Positions 16,639-26,900 of a stretch of DNA of 64,000 nt are shown here, piece by piece. The position numbers were made by a program, and so were the translations under genes. The stretch is from Phycicoccus sp. Soil802 (GTDB lineage Bacteria > Actinomycetota > Actinomycetes > Actinomycetales > Dermatophilaceae): positions 124,001 to 188,000 of the forward strand of contig NZ_LMSS01000002.1 of assembly GCF_001429605.1 (NCBI RefSeq), given 5' to 3'. A model generated the notes under the pieces. That model made no database searches and was not told the origin of the DNA. It was given only the letters and a program-made list of their open reading frames with translations. Numbering within the stretch: position 1 is the stretch's first letter; each line of letters begins with the position of its first letter.

Positions 16639-18381
16639 TCACGGCTGGTCGACGGGGCCGGTCTTCTCGAACTGGCTGGGGATCGGGAAGTAGGAGTCGA
16701 GGAAGCTGCGGATCACGGTGCCCTGGGCCAGCAGGTCGGCGCTGGTGGAGTCGTGGTCGTTGAGGCAGAACACGTCGACGTCGCGCCGCCAGAGCAGGGA
16801 GGTGAGGCGGTTGGCCGTGTCGTCGCGGGCGATGTCGGCGTAGAGGTACTTGAGCGTGCCCGGCACGGCACGGCCGGTGGCGTAGGCGTAGTAGTGCGAG
16901 AGCGACGCCGAGATCGAGATGTCCTCGTGGTTGCGGAACTGCGAGGCCGCGGTGCGTTCGAAGTCGGCGGGGAAGTCCTGTTCCATGTCGAGCATCACCG
17001 TCCGACGCAGCGCGTGCGGCACGTGCTGGAACTTGTTGGAGATGGTGCGGTCGAACATCTTCGCGACCAGGTCGCGGTTGTTCTTGCCGGCGCTCATCAC
17101 CGGCATGTCCCGGCCGGAGGCGGCGCTCAGCCCGACCTTCGCGCTGGAGAGGTAGAACTGCGCGATCCCGTTGCTGTGGAAGAACAGCGACGGGGACACC
17201 GGGCGGCCGAAGAACACGTCGTCGTTGAGGTAGAGGTAGTGCTCGCTGAGCCCCTCGATGCGGTGGAGCTGGCTCTCGATGGCGTGCGAGTTGAAGGTGG
17301 GCAGCCTGCCTCGCTGGCCGAACAGCTCCTCGTGCGTGACCACGGTGAGACGCGGGTGGCTCGTGTCGAGCCACTCGGGCACCTGGCCATCGGTGACGAG
17401 GTAGACGTGCCGCACCCAGTCGGCATACATGTCGAGCGAACGCATCGAGTAGCGCAGCTCGTCGCGCGAGGTGAACCGGCTGTCGTTGGCAGCCAGGGCG
17501 TGCAGCACGCCGGTGCGCCGGTAGTACTCCTCCTGCGCGGCCGCCTTGCGGGCCAGCCAGGCGGGGTCGCTGCCGTCCACCCAGGTGTAGACCACGTCGA
17601 TCGGCTCGGTGACGGTGAACAGGTGGGGGTGGGCGATGGTGTCGAGGACCGGTCGCGGGGTCCCGTCGACCGGCCGGCGGACGGTCTTCTGCTCGGTCGG
17701 GATGATCACGTCGGCCCACGGGTTGCGGCGGGGGGCGACCAGCGTGCCGGCCGGGATCGGCTCGCCGTTGAACAGGGCGGGCTTGGCGCTCGCCACCCGG
17801 TGCCAGAACTCGACGTCGCAGCCGAGCACCGGTCCGGCCAGGAAGCTCCCGGAGTCACTGACCAGCACCTGGAAGACCCGGATGACCCGGGCCGACCGAG
17901 GCAGGGCGGTCCGGCCGATCAGGCGCGGGGAGTCGATGGTCTTGTCCCGCACCCGCGCGAGGTAGGTGGGCTGGTCGCGCAGCTCGGCCTGCAGGGCGGC
18001 CAGCGCCTCGGACCGGTGTTCCTCGGCGACCACGACGACCCGGCGGCGCTCGGACTGGGCGTCGAGGACGAAGTAGGGGACGTCGTGCTTCTCGAAGGCA
18101 TCCGCGACCAGGGTGAGGTGGCGGGCGATGACCGTGCCGGACCGGAAGGTCGGGGTCCGGAGCGCGACGTACGTGACGCCCTGCACCTCGACGGCGGCCG
18201 TGCTGGCGGATCGCTGGCCGCTGCTGAGGTGGAAGATCCTCGTGCGGGTGCGGCGCCAGGCGACCTGGGGGCGGGACTGGCCGGTGGCCACCCGACGCAT
18301 CATCCGCCAGAGGGGGGAGGGCACCATGGCGTATGCCCGCTGCCGTACTGGCAGTGGGACAGAGCGCGCGAGGTTCTGCAC
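16639..18381 (-). CDS. Stealth-family sugar-phosphate transferase (second copy)
   Basis: 580 residues with all four Stealth regions: CR1 IDVVYTWVDGSDPAWLARK (~260), CR2 ELRYSMRSLDMYADWVRHVY, CR3 FNSHAIESQLHRIEGLSEHY and LNDDVFFGRP, CR4 SLSHYYAYATGRAVPG. It is clearly paralogous to the gene at 13795 but diverged, with its own N-terminal ~230 residues. The GTG at 18381 has GGGGAGGAA five bases upstream. It heads the three-gene glycopolymer module; its promoter should lie in 18382-18620 but I cannot identify it with confidence. Confidence 0.88.
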   Translation of the reverse strand: MQNLARSVPLPVRQRAYAMVPSPLWRMMRRVATGQSRPQVAWRRTRTRIFHLSSGQRSASTAAVEVQGVTYVALRTPTFRSGTVIARHLTLVADAFEKHDVPYFVLDAQSERRRVVVVAEEHRSEALAALQAELRDQPTYLARVRDKTIDSPRLIGRTALPRSARVIRVFQVLVSDSGSFLAGPVLGCDVEFWHRVASAKPALFNGEPIPAGTLVAPRRNPWADVIIPTEQKTVRRPVDGTPRPVLDTIAHPHLFTVTEPIDVVYTWVDGSDPAWLARKAAAQEEYYRRTGVLHALAANDSRFTSRDELRYSMRSLDMYADWVRHVYLVTDGQVPEWLDTSHPRLTVVTHEELFGQRGRLPTFNSHAIESQLHRIEGLSEHYLYLNDDVFFGRPVSPSLFFHSNGIAQFYLSSAKVGLSAASGRDMPVMSAGKNNRDLVAKMFDRTISNKFQHVPHALRRTVMLDMEQDFPADFERTAASQFRNHEDISISASLSHYYAYATGRAVPGTLKYLYADIARDDTANRLTSLLWRRDVDVFCLNDHDSTSADLLAQGTVIRSFLDSYFPIPSQFEKTGPVDQP

Positions 18382-18630
18382 TGTTCCTCCCCTGTCAGTG
18401 GTCGAACCACACCTGAATCCACTCAACCGTACCCGAGCCAGCGCGTCATCCCGGGCACCTCGACCCCTGCAACGGCGCTGGTGGAGCCCCTGCGAGCGGC
18501 TGACGCGACCCCCCGGGGCGGTCGAGATGTGCCGGAATGACGGGGGAAAGGGGGGTTTTCTGGGTTTGCCCTACTGTGGGAGCCTTGCGCGTGACTGCGA
18601 CGGCGCGCGTCGGCAGGTGGGGTGTGGGCG

Positions 18631-18676
18631 ATGGGGAGTTCTCCCCATTGGTCGAGGTCGCCATCGGGCCTAGCGT
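18631..18676 (+). promoter_or_regulatory. Palindromic operator and promoter of secretion operon 1
   Basis: Perfect palindrome ATGGGGAG-TT-CTCCCCAT (18631-18648) whose last T opens a -35-like TTGGTC (18648-18653). Seventeen bases later comes TAGCGT (18671-18676), a good actinobacterial -10. The same palindrome in the same place relative to -35/-10 stands before the WXG100 operon at 39773. The rest of the 341-base gap 18382-18722 holds only the upstream ribosome site of the Stealth gene and a G-rich run near 18541. Confidence 0.72.
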
Positions 18677-18722
18677 TCGCGGTGCGTTCCCCGGTTGCCG
18701 CAAGGTTCCCCGAAAGGTCCCG

Positions 18723-19196
18723 ATGCCCACCCTGAAGTACCCGAGCGAGCAGTTCCCGGGCCCGCCCTCGGTCACCGTCGACATCCCCGACGGCTGGTCG
18801 CCGGTGCGGGTGCCGGGCACGCTGCTGGCCGCCCGCCGCACCGACACCGAGGGCCGGTTCGCCCCCAACGTCGTGGTCCGTGGCTTCACCCGCTCGGGCG
18901 ACTTCACCATCGGCCGCGCGCTCGCGGAGCTGAAGTCCTACGTCGAGGACCGCACCGACGGCGAGATGGACGCGCCCTTCGCGCTCGAGATCGAGTCGGT
19001 CCCGTTCGTGGGGGTCAACGTCTCGTGGACCGACCAGGCCGTGGGTGACGTGGTCCAGGCCCACCTGTTCGCCGGCGCCCGCCGCGGCCAGGTCGTCGAC
19101 CTGCTGCAGGTGACCGGGTCGGTCGGCGGCGAGCAGGTCGACCTCGAGTACGCGTCGCTCCAGCAGCTCATGCAGACCGTCCGGATCACCCGGTGA
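18723..19196 (+). CDS. LpqN-like protein, copy A
   Basis: 157 residues, no signal peptide, no Cys lipobox. Begins MPTLKYPSEQFPGPP and carries VTVDIPDGWSPV, FAPNVVVRG, VNVSWTDQ and LLQVTGSVGG, a pattern of the LpqN/PsbP-like family. A paralogue of similar length closes the cluster at 41984 (shared TL-[YF]PSE-FP-PP, PN-[IV]VR, VSW-D and VTGS motifs). It starts operon 1, with AAAGG in front, and its stop overlaps the phosphatase start by four bases. Function in type VII-type systems is unproven; cytoplasmic chaperone or membrane-peripheral role are both possible. Confidence 0.75.
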   Translation: MPTLKYPSEQFPGPPSVTVDIPDGWSPVRVPGTLLAARRTDTEGRFAPNVVVRGFTRSGDFTIGRALAELKSYVEDRTDGEMDAPFALEIESVPFVGVNVSWTDQAVGDVVQAHLFAGARRGQVVDLLQVTGSVGGEQVDLEYASLQQLMQTVRITR

Positions 19197-20014
19197 CCGC
19201 GCCCGAGGCCCCCCACGGTGCGGGCCTGACCGTGCGCGCCGGCGCCGCGACCGACGTGGGCCGCGTGCGCAAGCACAACGAGGACAGCGTGCTGGCCGAC
19301 CGCACCGTCTTCGTCGTCGCCGACGGCATGGGCGGTCACGCGGCCGGCGAGGTGGCCAGCGGCATCGTCACGGCCACCCTCGGCGAGCTCGCGCAGGCCC
19401 CGGTCCGGCGGCGTGAGGACCTCGTCGCCGCCCTCGCCCTGGCCAACCGGCGGATCCTCGAGTCGGTCGCCCAGCATCCCGAGCAGCACGGCATGGGCAC
19501 CACCGCCGCCGGGCTCGCCGTGGTCACGGCAGGCGGGTCCGACCACTGGGCCGTGTTCAACGTCGGCGACTCCCGCGTCTACCGGTTCGTCGACGGCCAG
19601 CTGCGGCTGGTCACGGTCGACCACTCCGAGGTGCGCGAGCTGATCGACGCCGGGCTGATCACCGAGGAGGAGTCGGCGCGCCACCCGCTGCGCAACGTGG
19701 TGACCCGCTCGATGGGTTCGGAGTCGTTGCCGACCCCGGACATCTGGGTGTTCCCGCCGCACGCCGGTGAGCGGTTCGTGATCTGCTCCGACGGCCTGTC
19801 CAACGAGCTGAGCACGGAGCGGATCCGCCAGCTCGTCGCCGAGCACGACGACCCGCAGGCCTGCGCCGAGGCGCTGGTCGCCGCGGGTGTCGACGCCGGC
19901 GGCCGCGACAACGTCTCGGTGGTCGTGGTGGCCCTCGACTCCGACGACGACGACCTCGACGACATCGACACCGCGCCCCGGGCCGGCGCCGGGGCGGCGG
20001 GCGGCGCCGCATGA
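19193..20014 (+). CDS. PP2C-type Ser/Thr protein phosphatase
   Basis: 273 residues, soluble. PP2C/PPM motifs in order: HNEDSVL, VADGMGGHAAGE, GMGTTAAGLAV, NVGDSRVYR, CSDGLSNEL and GRDNVSVVVV, so the two-metal centre is complete. The tail is Asp-rich and Ala/Gly-rich. It has no transmembrane segment, unlike PstP. It should reverse phosphorylation by the kinase three genes downstream and thereby switch the FHA proteins encoded beside it. It starts with GTG overlapping the previous stop and ends in an ATGA overlap with the FHA gene. Confidence 0.93.
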   Translation: MTAPEAPHGAGLTVRAGAATDVGRVRKHNEDSVLADRTVFVVADGMGGHAAGEVASGIVTATLGELAQAPVRRREDLVAALALANRRILESVAQHPEQHGMGTTAAGLAVVTAGGSDHWAVFNVGDSRVYRFVDGQLRLVTVDHSEVRELIDAGLITEEESARHPLRNVVTRSMGSESLPTPDIWVFPPHAGERFVICSDGLSNELSTERIRQLVAEHDDPQACAEALVAAGVDAGGRDNVSVVVVALDSDDDDLDDIDTAPRAGAGAAGGAA

Positions 20015-21588
20015 CGGCCGTCCCCATCGAGCTGCCCGACGAGCCAGGATGGTCGACCGTTTCGGTCGGCCACATCCACGTGCTCGTGCGCGCGGGTGGC
20101 GCCCTGGTGGAGCGCGTCCGCCTGGCCGCGCACGACGGTGACCTCGACGACGTGCTCGACGCGTTGTCGGCCGACGGGGTGCGCGCCACCCCCGACTTCG
20201 TCGCCGTGCTCGCCGGGTCACCACTGCGCGTGGTGACCCGGGGCAGCGGGTATGCCGTGGCGTCCGGCCCCGCAGGAGCCACCGAGCTGCGCGCCACCGG
20301 CCGTGGCCCGTGGGTCGACCAGGACGCAGCGGCCGACGTCACTGCCGTCACGCTCCACGCGGGTGCGGCCCGCCCGCAGCCGGCGACGCCGGTCGCCGAC
20401 ACCCGGCTCCCGCCCGCCAGCGAGCCGGGGTCCGACGGTGGGACTGGCTGGAAGCTGCCCAGCGTGTTCGCCCGGGGTCGCGCCGAGGAGCCCGAGCCGC
20501 AGCCTGCCTCCGACAGCGGTGCCCCGGCCACGGACGCAGCCGCGGCCGATGAGCCGGTCACGCCGCCGGCCGCCGAGGTCGAGGACCTCCCGAGCTACGA
20601 CCACCTCTTCGGCGCCACCCAGCACGACCGGCCGTCGTACCTCGAGCAGCACGACACCCAGGGGATCAGCGAGCCGCCGATCGGGCACGCGCCGATCGAG
20701 GCTGCCGGTGGCTTCGACCCGCGCGACTCCCTCGCCGAGCAGGCCCCACCGGCCCACCCCGAGCACACCCTCGCCCCGCCGCGCGACACCATCCAGCCGG
20801 GCGCCAGGCCTGCGCCGCCGGCTGGGTCGCCCTCGGCCGACCCCGCGCCGCTCCCGCCCCCGCCGAAGACCGGTCTGATCGACTCGGTGCCGTGGCGCAG
20901 CGGCGGCTCCAACGTGCCCGCCCCCGACCCGGCGCCGCGGCCGACCCCCGTGACGCCGCCGACTCCCACCGTCATCCCTCCCGTCATCCCTCCCGCCGCT
21001 GCCCCTCCGAAGCCGGCAGCCGAGCCGCCCGTCGCCCCGGCTCCGACCTCCGACAGCGGGGCCGACGCCGACGCCACGGTCGACCGCAGTGCGCTCCTCG
21101 CGGGGCGTGGCGCCACGGTCAGCGGCCCCGCCGTCCTGGCCGTCCTCTGCCCCGCAGGCCACACCAGCCCGCCCCACTCGGGCGTCTGCCGGTGGTGCGG
21201 GCGCGAGATCCCGCCGCAGCAGCCGTTCCAGACCGCTCGGCCGCCGTTGGGCCTGCTGCGCCTGGCGTCCGGTGACGTCGTGCACCTCGACCGCGGCGTC
21301 CTGCTGGGGCGCTCGCCGAAGGTCAATGCCGAGCTGGCGGCGGCGGACCGCCCGCACCTGGTCCGGGTGACCTCCGCGCAGAACGACATCTCCCGCAACC
21401 ACGTCGAGATCGTCCTCGAGGGCTGGCACGTCCTGATCCGCGACCTCGGCTCGACCAACGGGACCACCGTCGCCCTGCCGGGCCAGCACCCCGTGCGGCT
21501 GCGCCCGAGCGACCAGCAGGTCATCGAGCCCGGCACCGTCATCACGCTGGCCGACGAGGTCAGCCTGACCTACGAGGTCGGCCCGTGA
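20011..21588 (+). CDS. FHA-domain protein with zinc-ribbon-like motif
   Basis: 525 residues. An N-terminal ~120-residue domain I do not recognise is followed by ~250 residues of Pro/Ala/Asp-rich disordered sequence, a small Cys motif (CPAGH...CRWCG, ~379-397) and a C-terminal FHA domain with LGRSP, SRNHVEI and RDLGSTNGT. FHA domains bind phospho-threonine. Encoded between phosphatase and kinase with 4-base overlaps on both sides, it is the probable phospho-dependent adaptor of the system. The disordered linker holds many Thr residues that could be phosphorylated. Confidence 0.88.
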   Translation: MTAVPIELPDEPGWSTVSVGHIHVLVRAGGALVERVRLAAHDGDLDDVLDALSADGVRATPDFVAVLAGSPLRVVTRGSGYAVASGPAGATELRATGRGPWVDQDAAADVTAVTLHAGAARPQPATPVADTRLPPASEPGSDGGTGWKLPSVFARGRAEEPEPQPASDSGAPATDAAAADEPVTPPAAEVEDLPSYDHLFGATQHDRPSYLEQHDTQGISEPPIGHAPIEAAGGFDPRDSLAEQAPPAHPEHTLAPPRDTIQPGARPAPPAGSPSADPAPLPPPPKTGLIDSVPWRSGGSNVPAPDPAPRPTPVTPPTPTVIPPVIPPAAAPPKPAAEPPVAPAPTSDSGADADATVDRSALLAGRGATVSGPAVLAVLCPAGHTSPPHSGVCRWCGREIPPQQPFQTARPPLGLLRLASGDVVHLDRGVLLGRSPKVNAELAAADRPHLVRVTSAQNDISRNHVEIVLEGWHVLIRDLGSTNGTTVALPGQHPVRLRPSDQQVIEPGTVITLADEVSLTYEVGP

Positions 21589-23222
21589 GCACCTCGACGC
21601 CACCCGAGATCCCGGGTCTGGTCTACGTCCAGCCGGTCGGGTCGGGCGGCTACGCCGACGTCTTCCTCTACGAGCAGCAGATGCCGCGGATGAACGTCGC
21701 GGTCAAGGTGCTCAAGGGCGAGGGGCTGACCCCGGCGATCCGGCGCCAGTTCGCCGACGAGGCCGACACGATGGCCCAGCTCGCCGACCACCCCTACATC
21801 GTCCAGGTGTTCCGCGCGGAGACCTCGGCCGACGGCCGCCCCTACCTCGTCATGAAGTACTACCCGCCGCCGAACATGGCGATGCGGGCCCGCTCGGAGC
21901 GGTTCACCGTCGAGGAGGTGCTGCGCATCGGCATCCAGCTGGCCAGCGCGGTCGAGACCGCGCACCGGGCCGGCATCACGCACCGGGACATCAAGCCCGC
22001 CAACGTCCTGGTCAGCCAGTACGGCGCACCGGGCCTCACCGACTTCGGCATCGCCGGGCGCGGTGGTGCCGCGGCCGAGGAGGAGGCCGACGACGTCGGC
22101 GTCTCGGTGCCCTGGGCGCCCCCCGAGGTGCTCTTCGGCCAGTCCAACGGCGACGCCCGCGCCGACGTCTACAGCCTGGCCGCCACGCTGTGGCAGCTGC
22201 TCGTCGGCCGCTCGCCCTTCGAGGTCGGCGGCGGGGACAACTCGGCCTATGCCCTGATGCCGCGGATCCGGTCCAACCCGGTCCCGAGCACCGGCCGCGC
22301 CGACGTGCCGGTCTCGCTCGAGCGGCTCCTCGGGCAGGCGATGGCCAAGGACCCGGGCAACCGCCCCGCCACGGCACTCGCCCTGGCCCGGGCCCTGCAG
22401 GAGATCGAGCAGGAGCAGCGGTTCCCCCGCACGGCGATCGTCGTGCTCGACGAGCAGGGGCAGACCACCCTGGCCGACCAGACCCCGGGGCCGGTCAGCG
22501 ACGAGGAGGACCGCACCCGGGTGCGCAGCCCGCAGGCGGTGCGCAGCGCCCAGGCGCTGCCGCAGCCACGACCCAGCCAGCCGGCATACCCACCACTGAG
22601 CGGCTCGACGTCGATCCCGGCGGCCGCGCCCACGACCGTGACCTCGCCCCGCCCGGGTGCGGCAGCGCAGGGCGTGCCCGACGACGTCGCCGAGGAGGGC
22701 ACCGTCCGGGTCGACCGGTCGCCTGCCGCGGTGGCTGCCGGCGGCACCGTCGCCCCGAGCCCGGCCGCGGAGGTGCCGGCGGACGTCGAGCGCCACGAGA
22801 TCAGTCCCACGATGCTGCTGACCGGCGTGACGGTGGTGGTGGCCGTCCTCGCCGCGCTCGCGCTGTGGGCGGCCTTCGGCCCGGACGGCGGCACCCCGGT
22901 CGCCACGCCGACCAGGACCGTCGCCAGCCCGACCGACGACGACCCGGTGGCCATCGCGCCGGTCCCCACCATCTCGTCGCGCGGCACGACCGGTGGGGTG
23001 GCGTTCTCGTGGAGCTACCCGGGGGCCGAGAAGGGCGACGTCTACCGGTTCCGGAGCGCGGCCACCCTGGACGGCCTGAAGTCGGCGACCTTCGTCAAGG
23101 CCGCCACCACGACCCGGGTCGTCAAGGCGGCCAAGGGCAAGCAGGTCTGCGGGCAGGCCCGCGTGATCCGCAGCGGGTCGGAGTCCAACTGGTCCGAGCC
23201 GCAGTGCGAGAAGGCAGGCTAG
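21585..23222 (+). CDS. Transmembrane Ser/Thr protein kinase with FN3-like ectodomain
   Basis: 545 residues. Kinase domain at ~10-270 with GSGGYADV glycine loop, VAVKVLK lysine, THRDIKPANVL catalytic loop and DFGIAG, so it should be active. A juxtamembrane linker leads to one transmembrane helix (~409-431) and a ~115-residue outside domain whose last ~80 residues look like a short fibronectin-III or Ig-like sandwich (VAFSWSYPG, SNWSEPQC) with two Cys (VCGQA and PQCEK). No PASTA repeats. It resembles bifidobacterial Pkb2 by context. GTG start overlaps the previous stop. Confidence 0.92.
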   Translation: MSTSTPPEIPGLVYVQPVGSGGYADVFLYEQQMPRMNVAVKVLKGEGLTPAIRRQFADEADTMAQLADHPYIVQVFRAETSADGRPYLVMKYYPPPNMAMRARSERFTVEEVLRIGIQLASAVETAHRAGITHRDIKPANVLVSQYGAPGLTDFGIAGRGGAAAEEEADDVGVSVPWAPPEVLFGQSNGDARADVYSLAATLWQLLVGRSPFEVGGGDNSAYALMPRIRSNPVPSTGRADVPVSLERLLGQAMAKDPGNRPATALALARALQEIEQEQRFPRTAIVVLDEQGQTTLADQTPGPVSDEEDRTRVRSPQAVRSAQALPQPRPSQPAYPPLSGSTSIPAAAPTTVTSPRPGAAAQGVPDDVAEEGTVRVDRSPAAVAAGGTVAPSPAAEVPADVERHEISPTMLLTGVTVVVAVLAALALWAAFGPDGGTPVATPTRTVASPTDDDPVAIAPVPTISSRGTTGGVAFSWSYPGAEKGDVYRFRSAATLDGLKSATFVKAATTTRVVKAAKGKQVCGQARVIRSGSESNWSEPQCEKAG

Positions 23223-23224
23223 GC

Positions 23225-23953
23225 ATGGGTGTGACGGTCGACTTCTGTGGCGAGCTGTTCGTGGCCGACGGGTCGCGTCCGCTCACCATCGGTCGGGTGG
23301 GTGACGTGGAGATCGACGACAACCCCTACCTGCACCGCAACTTCCTCCAGATCGTCGAGGACGGCGGGCTCTGGTGGCTGTCCAACGTCGGCACCACGCT
23401 CACGGCGACGGTGGCCGACAAGAAGGGGCTGTTCCAGGCCTGGCTCAACCCCGGCGCCCGGATCCCGCTGGCCCTCGAGCGGCTCACCGTCTGGTTCACG
23501 GCCGGCCCGACGACCTACGACTTCGACATCCTGGTCGACTCACCGGCCTTCACCTCGACCGGCACGGACGAGGTGGTGGAGGACGACGCCACCGGCGAGA
23601 CGACCGTCGGCCGGGTGTCCTTCACCCCCGACCAGAAGCTGCTCATCGTGGCGCTCGCCGAGCCGTTCCTGCGGCGCGGACAGACGGGTGCGGCCCAGAT
23701 CCCGTCGTCGGCCGACGCCGCCGCGAGGCTGGGCTGGAAGGTCACGAAGTTCAACCGAAAACTGGACAATGTGTGCCAAAAGGTGGCCGATGCTGGTACA
23801 CGTGGTCTCCACGGGGGGCCGGGGAAGCTCGCCAGCAACCGCAAGGCGAGGCTGGTCGAGCACGCGTTGTCGACCCGTCTGGTGACCGAGCCCGACCTGG
23901 TGCTGCTCGACAGCATCACGCATGGCAACCAAGGGGAGCAGGGGAAGCTGTGA
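23225..23953 (+). CDS. Small FHA-like protein with C-terminal helical domain
   Basis: 242 residues. The N-terminal ~110 residues show a degenerate FHA pattern: PLTIGRVGDVEIDDNPYLHR aligns with GR...R/S and WWLSNVG with the SSNG strand. The C-terminal half (LLIVALAEPFLRR to LVEHALSTRLVT) is helical and reminiscent of a winged-helix/HTH; it may be an adaptor rather than a DNA-binding protein. It lies two bases after the kinase stop and overlaps the giant gene downstream. ATG at 23225 fits; the frame is open further upstream only as antisense of codon bias inside the kinase gene. Confidence 0.72.
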   Translation: MGVTVDFCGELFVADGSRPLTIGRVGDVEIDDNPYLHRNFLQIVEDGGLWWLSNVGTTLTATVADKKGLFQAWLNPGARIPLALERLTVWFTAGPTTYDFDILVDSPAFTSTGTDEVVEDDATGETTVGRVSFTPDQKLLIVALAEPFLRRGQTGAAQIPSSADAAARLGWKVTKFNRKLDNVCQKVADAGTRGLHGGPGKLASNRKARLVEHALSTRLVTEPDLVLLDSITHGNQGEQGKL

Positions 23954-26900
23954 GTCCGATGTCGACTCGACGGGTGGGGGTGGCGTCCGGTCTCGTGGTG
24001 GCGCTGGCCGCGACGAGCCTGACGTTCCTCGCGGTCACGTCCAAGGGCGAGACCGTGCACGAGGCCGACCTCAGCGACGGCGGGGTGTGGGTCTCGTCGG
24101 CCAAGGACGCGCGGTTCGCGCGGGTCAACAAGGCGGTCGGCCAGTTCGACGCCGGCGTGGTCGCCTCGAGCGGTCCCGGCGAGCCGGTCGACATCCTCCA
24201 GGACGACAACGCGGTCGCCGGCCTGGTCCTCGGCTCGGGGTCGTTCACCCCCATCGAGCCCAGGTCCGGCCGGCTCGCCGAGTCGGGCGGGGTGTTCGTC
24301 AACCCCCCGCGGGTGGCCACCAACCAGCGGGTCTTCGTGCCGGCCACCGCAGACCTGCGCGGCGGCACGGTGGCCAAGCTGTCGCCGACCACCGGCAAGG
24401 TGTGGGGGCAGACCTACGACCCGGAGGTCGGCCTGGGTGCGCTGGCCGGTCTCGCCGACGGGGCCCGCAAGCTCGCGACCGTGGGCGCGGTCTCCGCGAT
24501 GGCGGTCGACGTCAAGGGCAACATCCACGTCGTGTCCGGCGCGACCGGCAAGGTCGTGACCATCCCCCGCACCCCGACCGGGTTCGGCAAGCCGGTCACC
24601 GAGACGATCGCGGTCAAGGACGCCAAGGTCGTCGACATCACCGCCGTCGGCACCCGGTGGGTGGTCTACAGCGCCGGCGACGACAAGCTCTACTTCCAGG
24701 GCAGCGACCAGGCCGTCGACGCCGGCACCACGCGCGAGCAGGGCAAGCCGGCGTATGCCGCGTTGCAGCAGCCCGGCCCGGACGCCGACTCCGTGGGCCT
24801 CCAGGACTCCACCACGCTGCGGCTGATCGGGCCCGACGGCGCCTCCGGCACCGGCGGCGTCCAGGTCACCATCGGTGACGACGAGACGCCCCCGCTCCCC
24901 TCGCGGCCGCTGCGCACCGGGGCGTGCATCCACGCCGCCTGGGCCAGTGTCGTCAACACCTACTACGGCAAGGACTGCGGCGGCTCCGACCAGCCGGCAC
25001 CCGCCGTGTCGATCGAGCGGAAGACCGCGGAGCCGGTGCGCTCCGGTGTCTCGCTGCGCACCAACCACGGCCTGATCGTGCTCAACGACCTCGACGGCGG
25101 CGAGGTCTGGGACCTCGACAGCAAGCCCAAGAAGCTCGACGAGTGGGACTCGCTGATCCCGCCGCCGCAGACGACCAAGGACACCAAGAAGAAGGACCCG
25201 AACCTCATCGACGAGACGTCGGTGGCGCAGCCCCCGACGGCCAAGCCCGACAACCTCAAGGTCCGCCCCGGTCGCACCTCGAAGCTGCACGTCCTCGACA
25301 ACGACACCGACGCCGCCGGCTCGGTGCTGGCCATCTCCCCGGACGACCTCGGCCGCCCCGACATGGCTGGCGTCACCGCCAGCGTCGCCGCCGATGGCCA
25401 GAGCGTCGACGTCGCCGTGCCGGCCGAGCCCGAGCGCCAGTCCTTCTCGTTCACCTACAAGATCAACAACGGCAAGGCCCCCCAGAAGTCGGAGGCGAAG
25501 GTCACCGTGACCCTCGTCCCCGACGAGGTGAACTCCCCGCCGGCGCTCCGCCCGGGCACGGCCAACCTGACCAGGACGGTCTACCCGGTCATCCGCGGCA
25601 AGGTCCTGCCGGTGCAGGTGATCGGCGACTGGCGCGACCCGGAGAGCGACTCGCTCAGCCTCGAGGCGGTGGCCGACGGCTCGTCGGTCGACGGCCTCGG
25701 CCGGCTCAACGTCCGCGCCCCGATGAAGACCGGCACCCAGGGGGTCGAGTACTCCGTCAACGACGGGCGGGTCGGCTCCACGGGCACCGTGACGGTGAAG
25801 GTGCTGGGCCAGGACGACTCGCTGGTCAAGCCCGAGACGCAGCCCGACGTCGTCCGCGGCGTGGTCGGCAAGCCCCTGCAGCTCGAGCCCCTCGGCAACG
25901 ACATCCCGGGCGCCGACCCGACCGAGCCCGACGCCACCTTGCGGCTCAGCCGCGAGCTGCAGTCCACCGGCGCGCTCGCCGTCGACACCAACCTCGACAC
26001 CGGCGTGGTCACCGTGACCGGGTCCTCGGCCGGCACCTTCGAGCTCAGCTACGGCGCGCAGGTGGGTGGCGGCATCGCCGCCGGCCGGGTCCGTGTCGAC
26101 CTCATCGCCGACCCCGACCCCGACGCGCCACCGGTCGCGGTCCCCGACGCGGCCACCCTGCGCGACCAGACGCCGGTGCTCACCGACGTGCTGGCCAACG
26201 ACTACAGCCCGCGGGCCGACGTGCTGGTCACCCGCTCGGTGTCGGTCACCGCCGACAGCGACTGGCTGCGCCCCTCGATCTACCAGGGTCGCTGGGTGCG
26301 CATCGAGGCGCTCGACCCGGCAGGCCAGGGCAGCCGACCCCGCACCGGCACCGTCACGTACACGATCAGCGACGGGGTCAAGACGACGACCGGTGAGGTG
26401 GCCGTCTCGCAGTTCCCCGCCGACGACCGGGCCGTGCCGGTGGTCGGTGACGACCAGGCGGTCGTCCGCGCCCAGGACACCGTCACGATCCCGGTGATGG
26501 ACAACGACAGCATGGCCGACGGCATACCCCTGGTCCTGGACCCGGCCAGCGTCAAGGTCATCGACGGCGCGGGGGTCGCCTTCGCGTCGGGCAACGTCGT
26601 GCGGTTCGTCCCGAAGCACCAGTCGCCGACGGTGCAGGAGACCGTGACGGCCGAGTATGCGGTGTACCCGATCGGCGACAAGGCGAAGGCCACGACGGGC
26701 CGGATCACCATCGCGGTGCTGCCGTTGCCGACCGCGACCACCCCCAACCAGGCGCCCGTGGCGCGCAGCTTCTCCACCAGCGTCACCGCGGGTGACCCGC
26801 TGACGATCACCGTGCCGTCCTCGGGGGTCGACCCCGACGGCGACAGCGTGACCGTCGCCGGCCTGGTCGGTGCGGACGGTGGGGCGGTCGACCTGGAGTT

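Noticed and set aside
13783-18722. Genomic island with integrase or tRNA attachment site around the Stealth and secretion genes
   Set aside because: No integrase, transposase, tRNA or flanking direct repeat is visible, and composition looks like that of the neighbours, although the block is inserted between two conserved regions.
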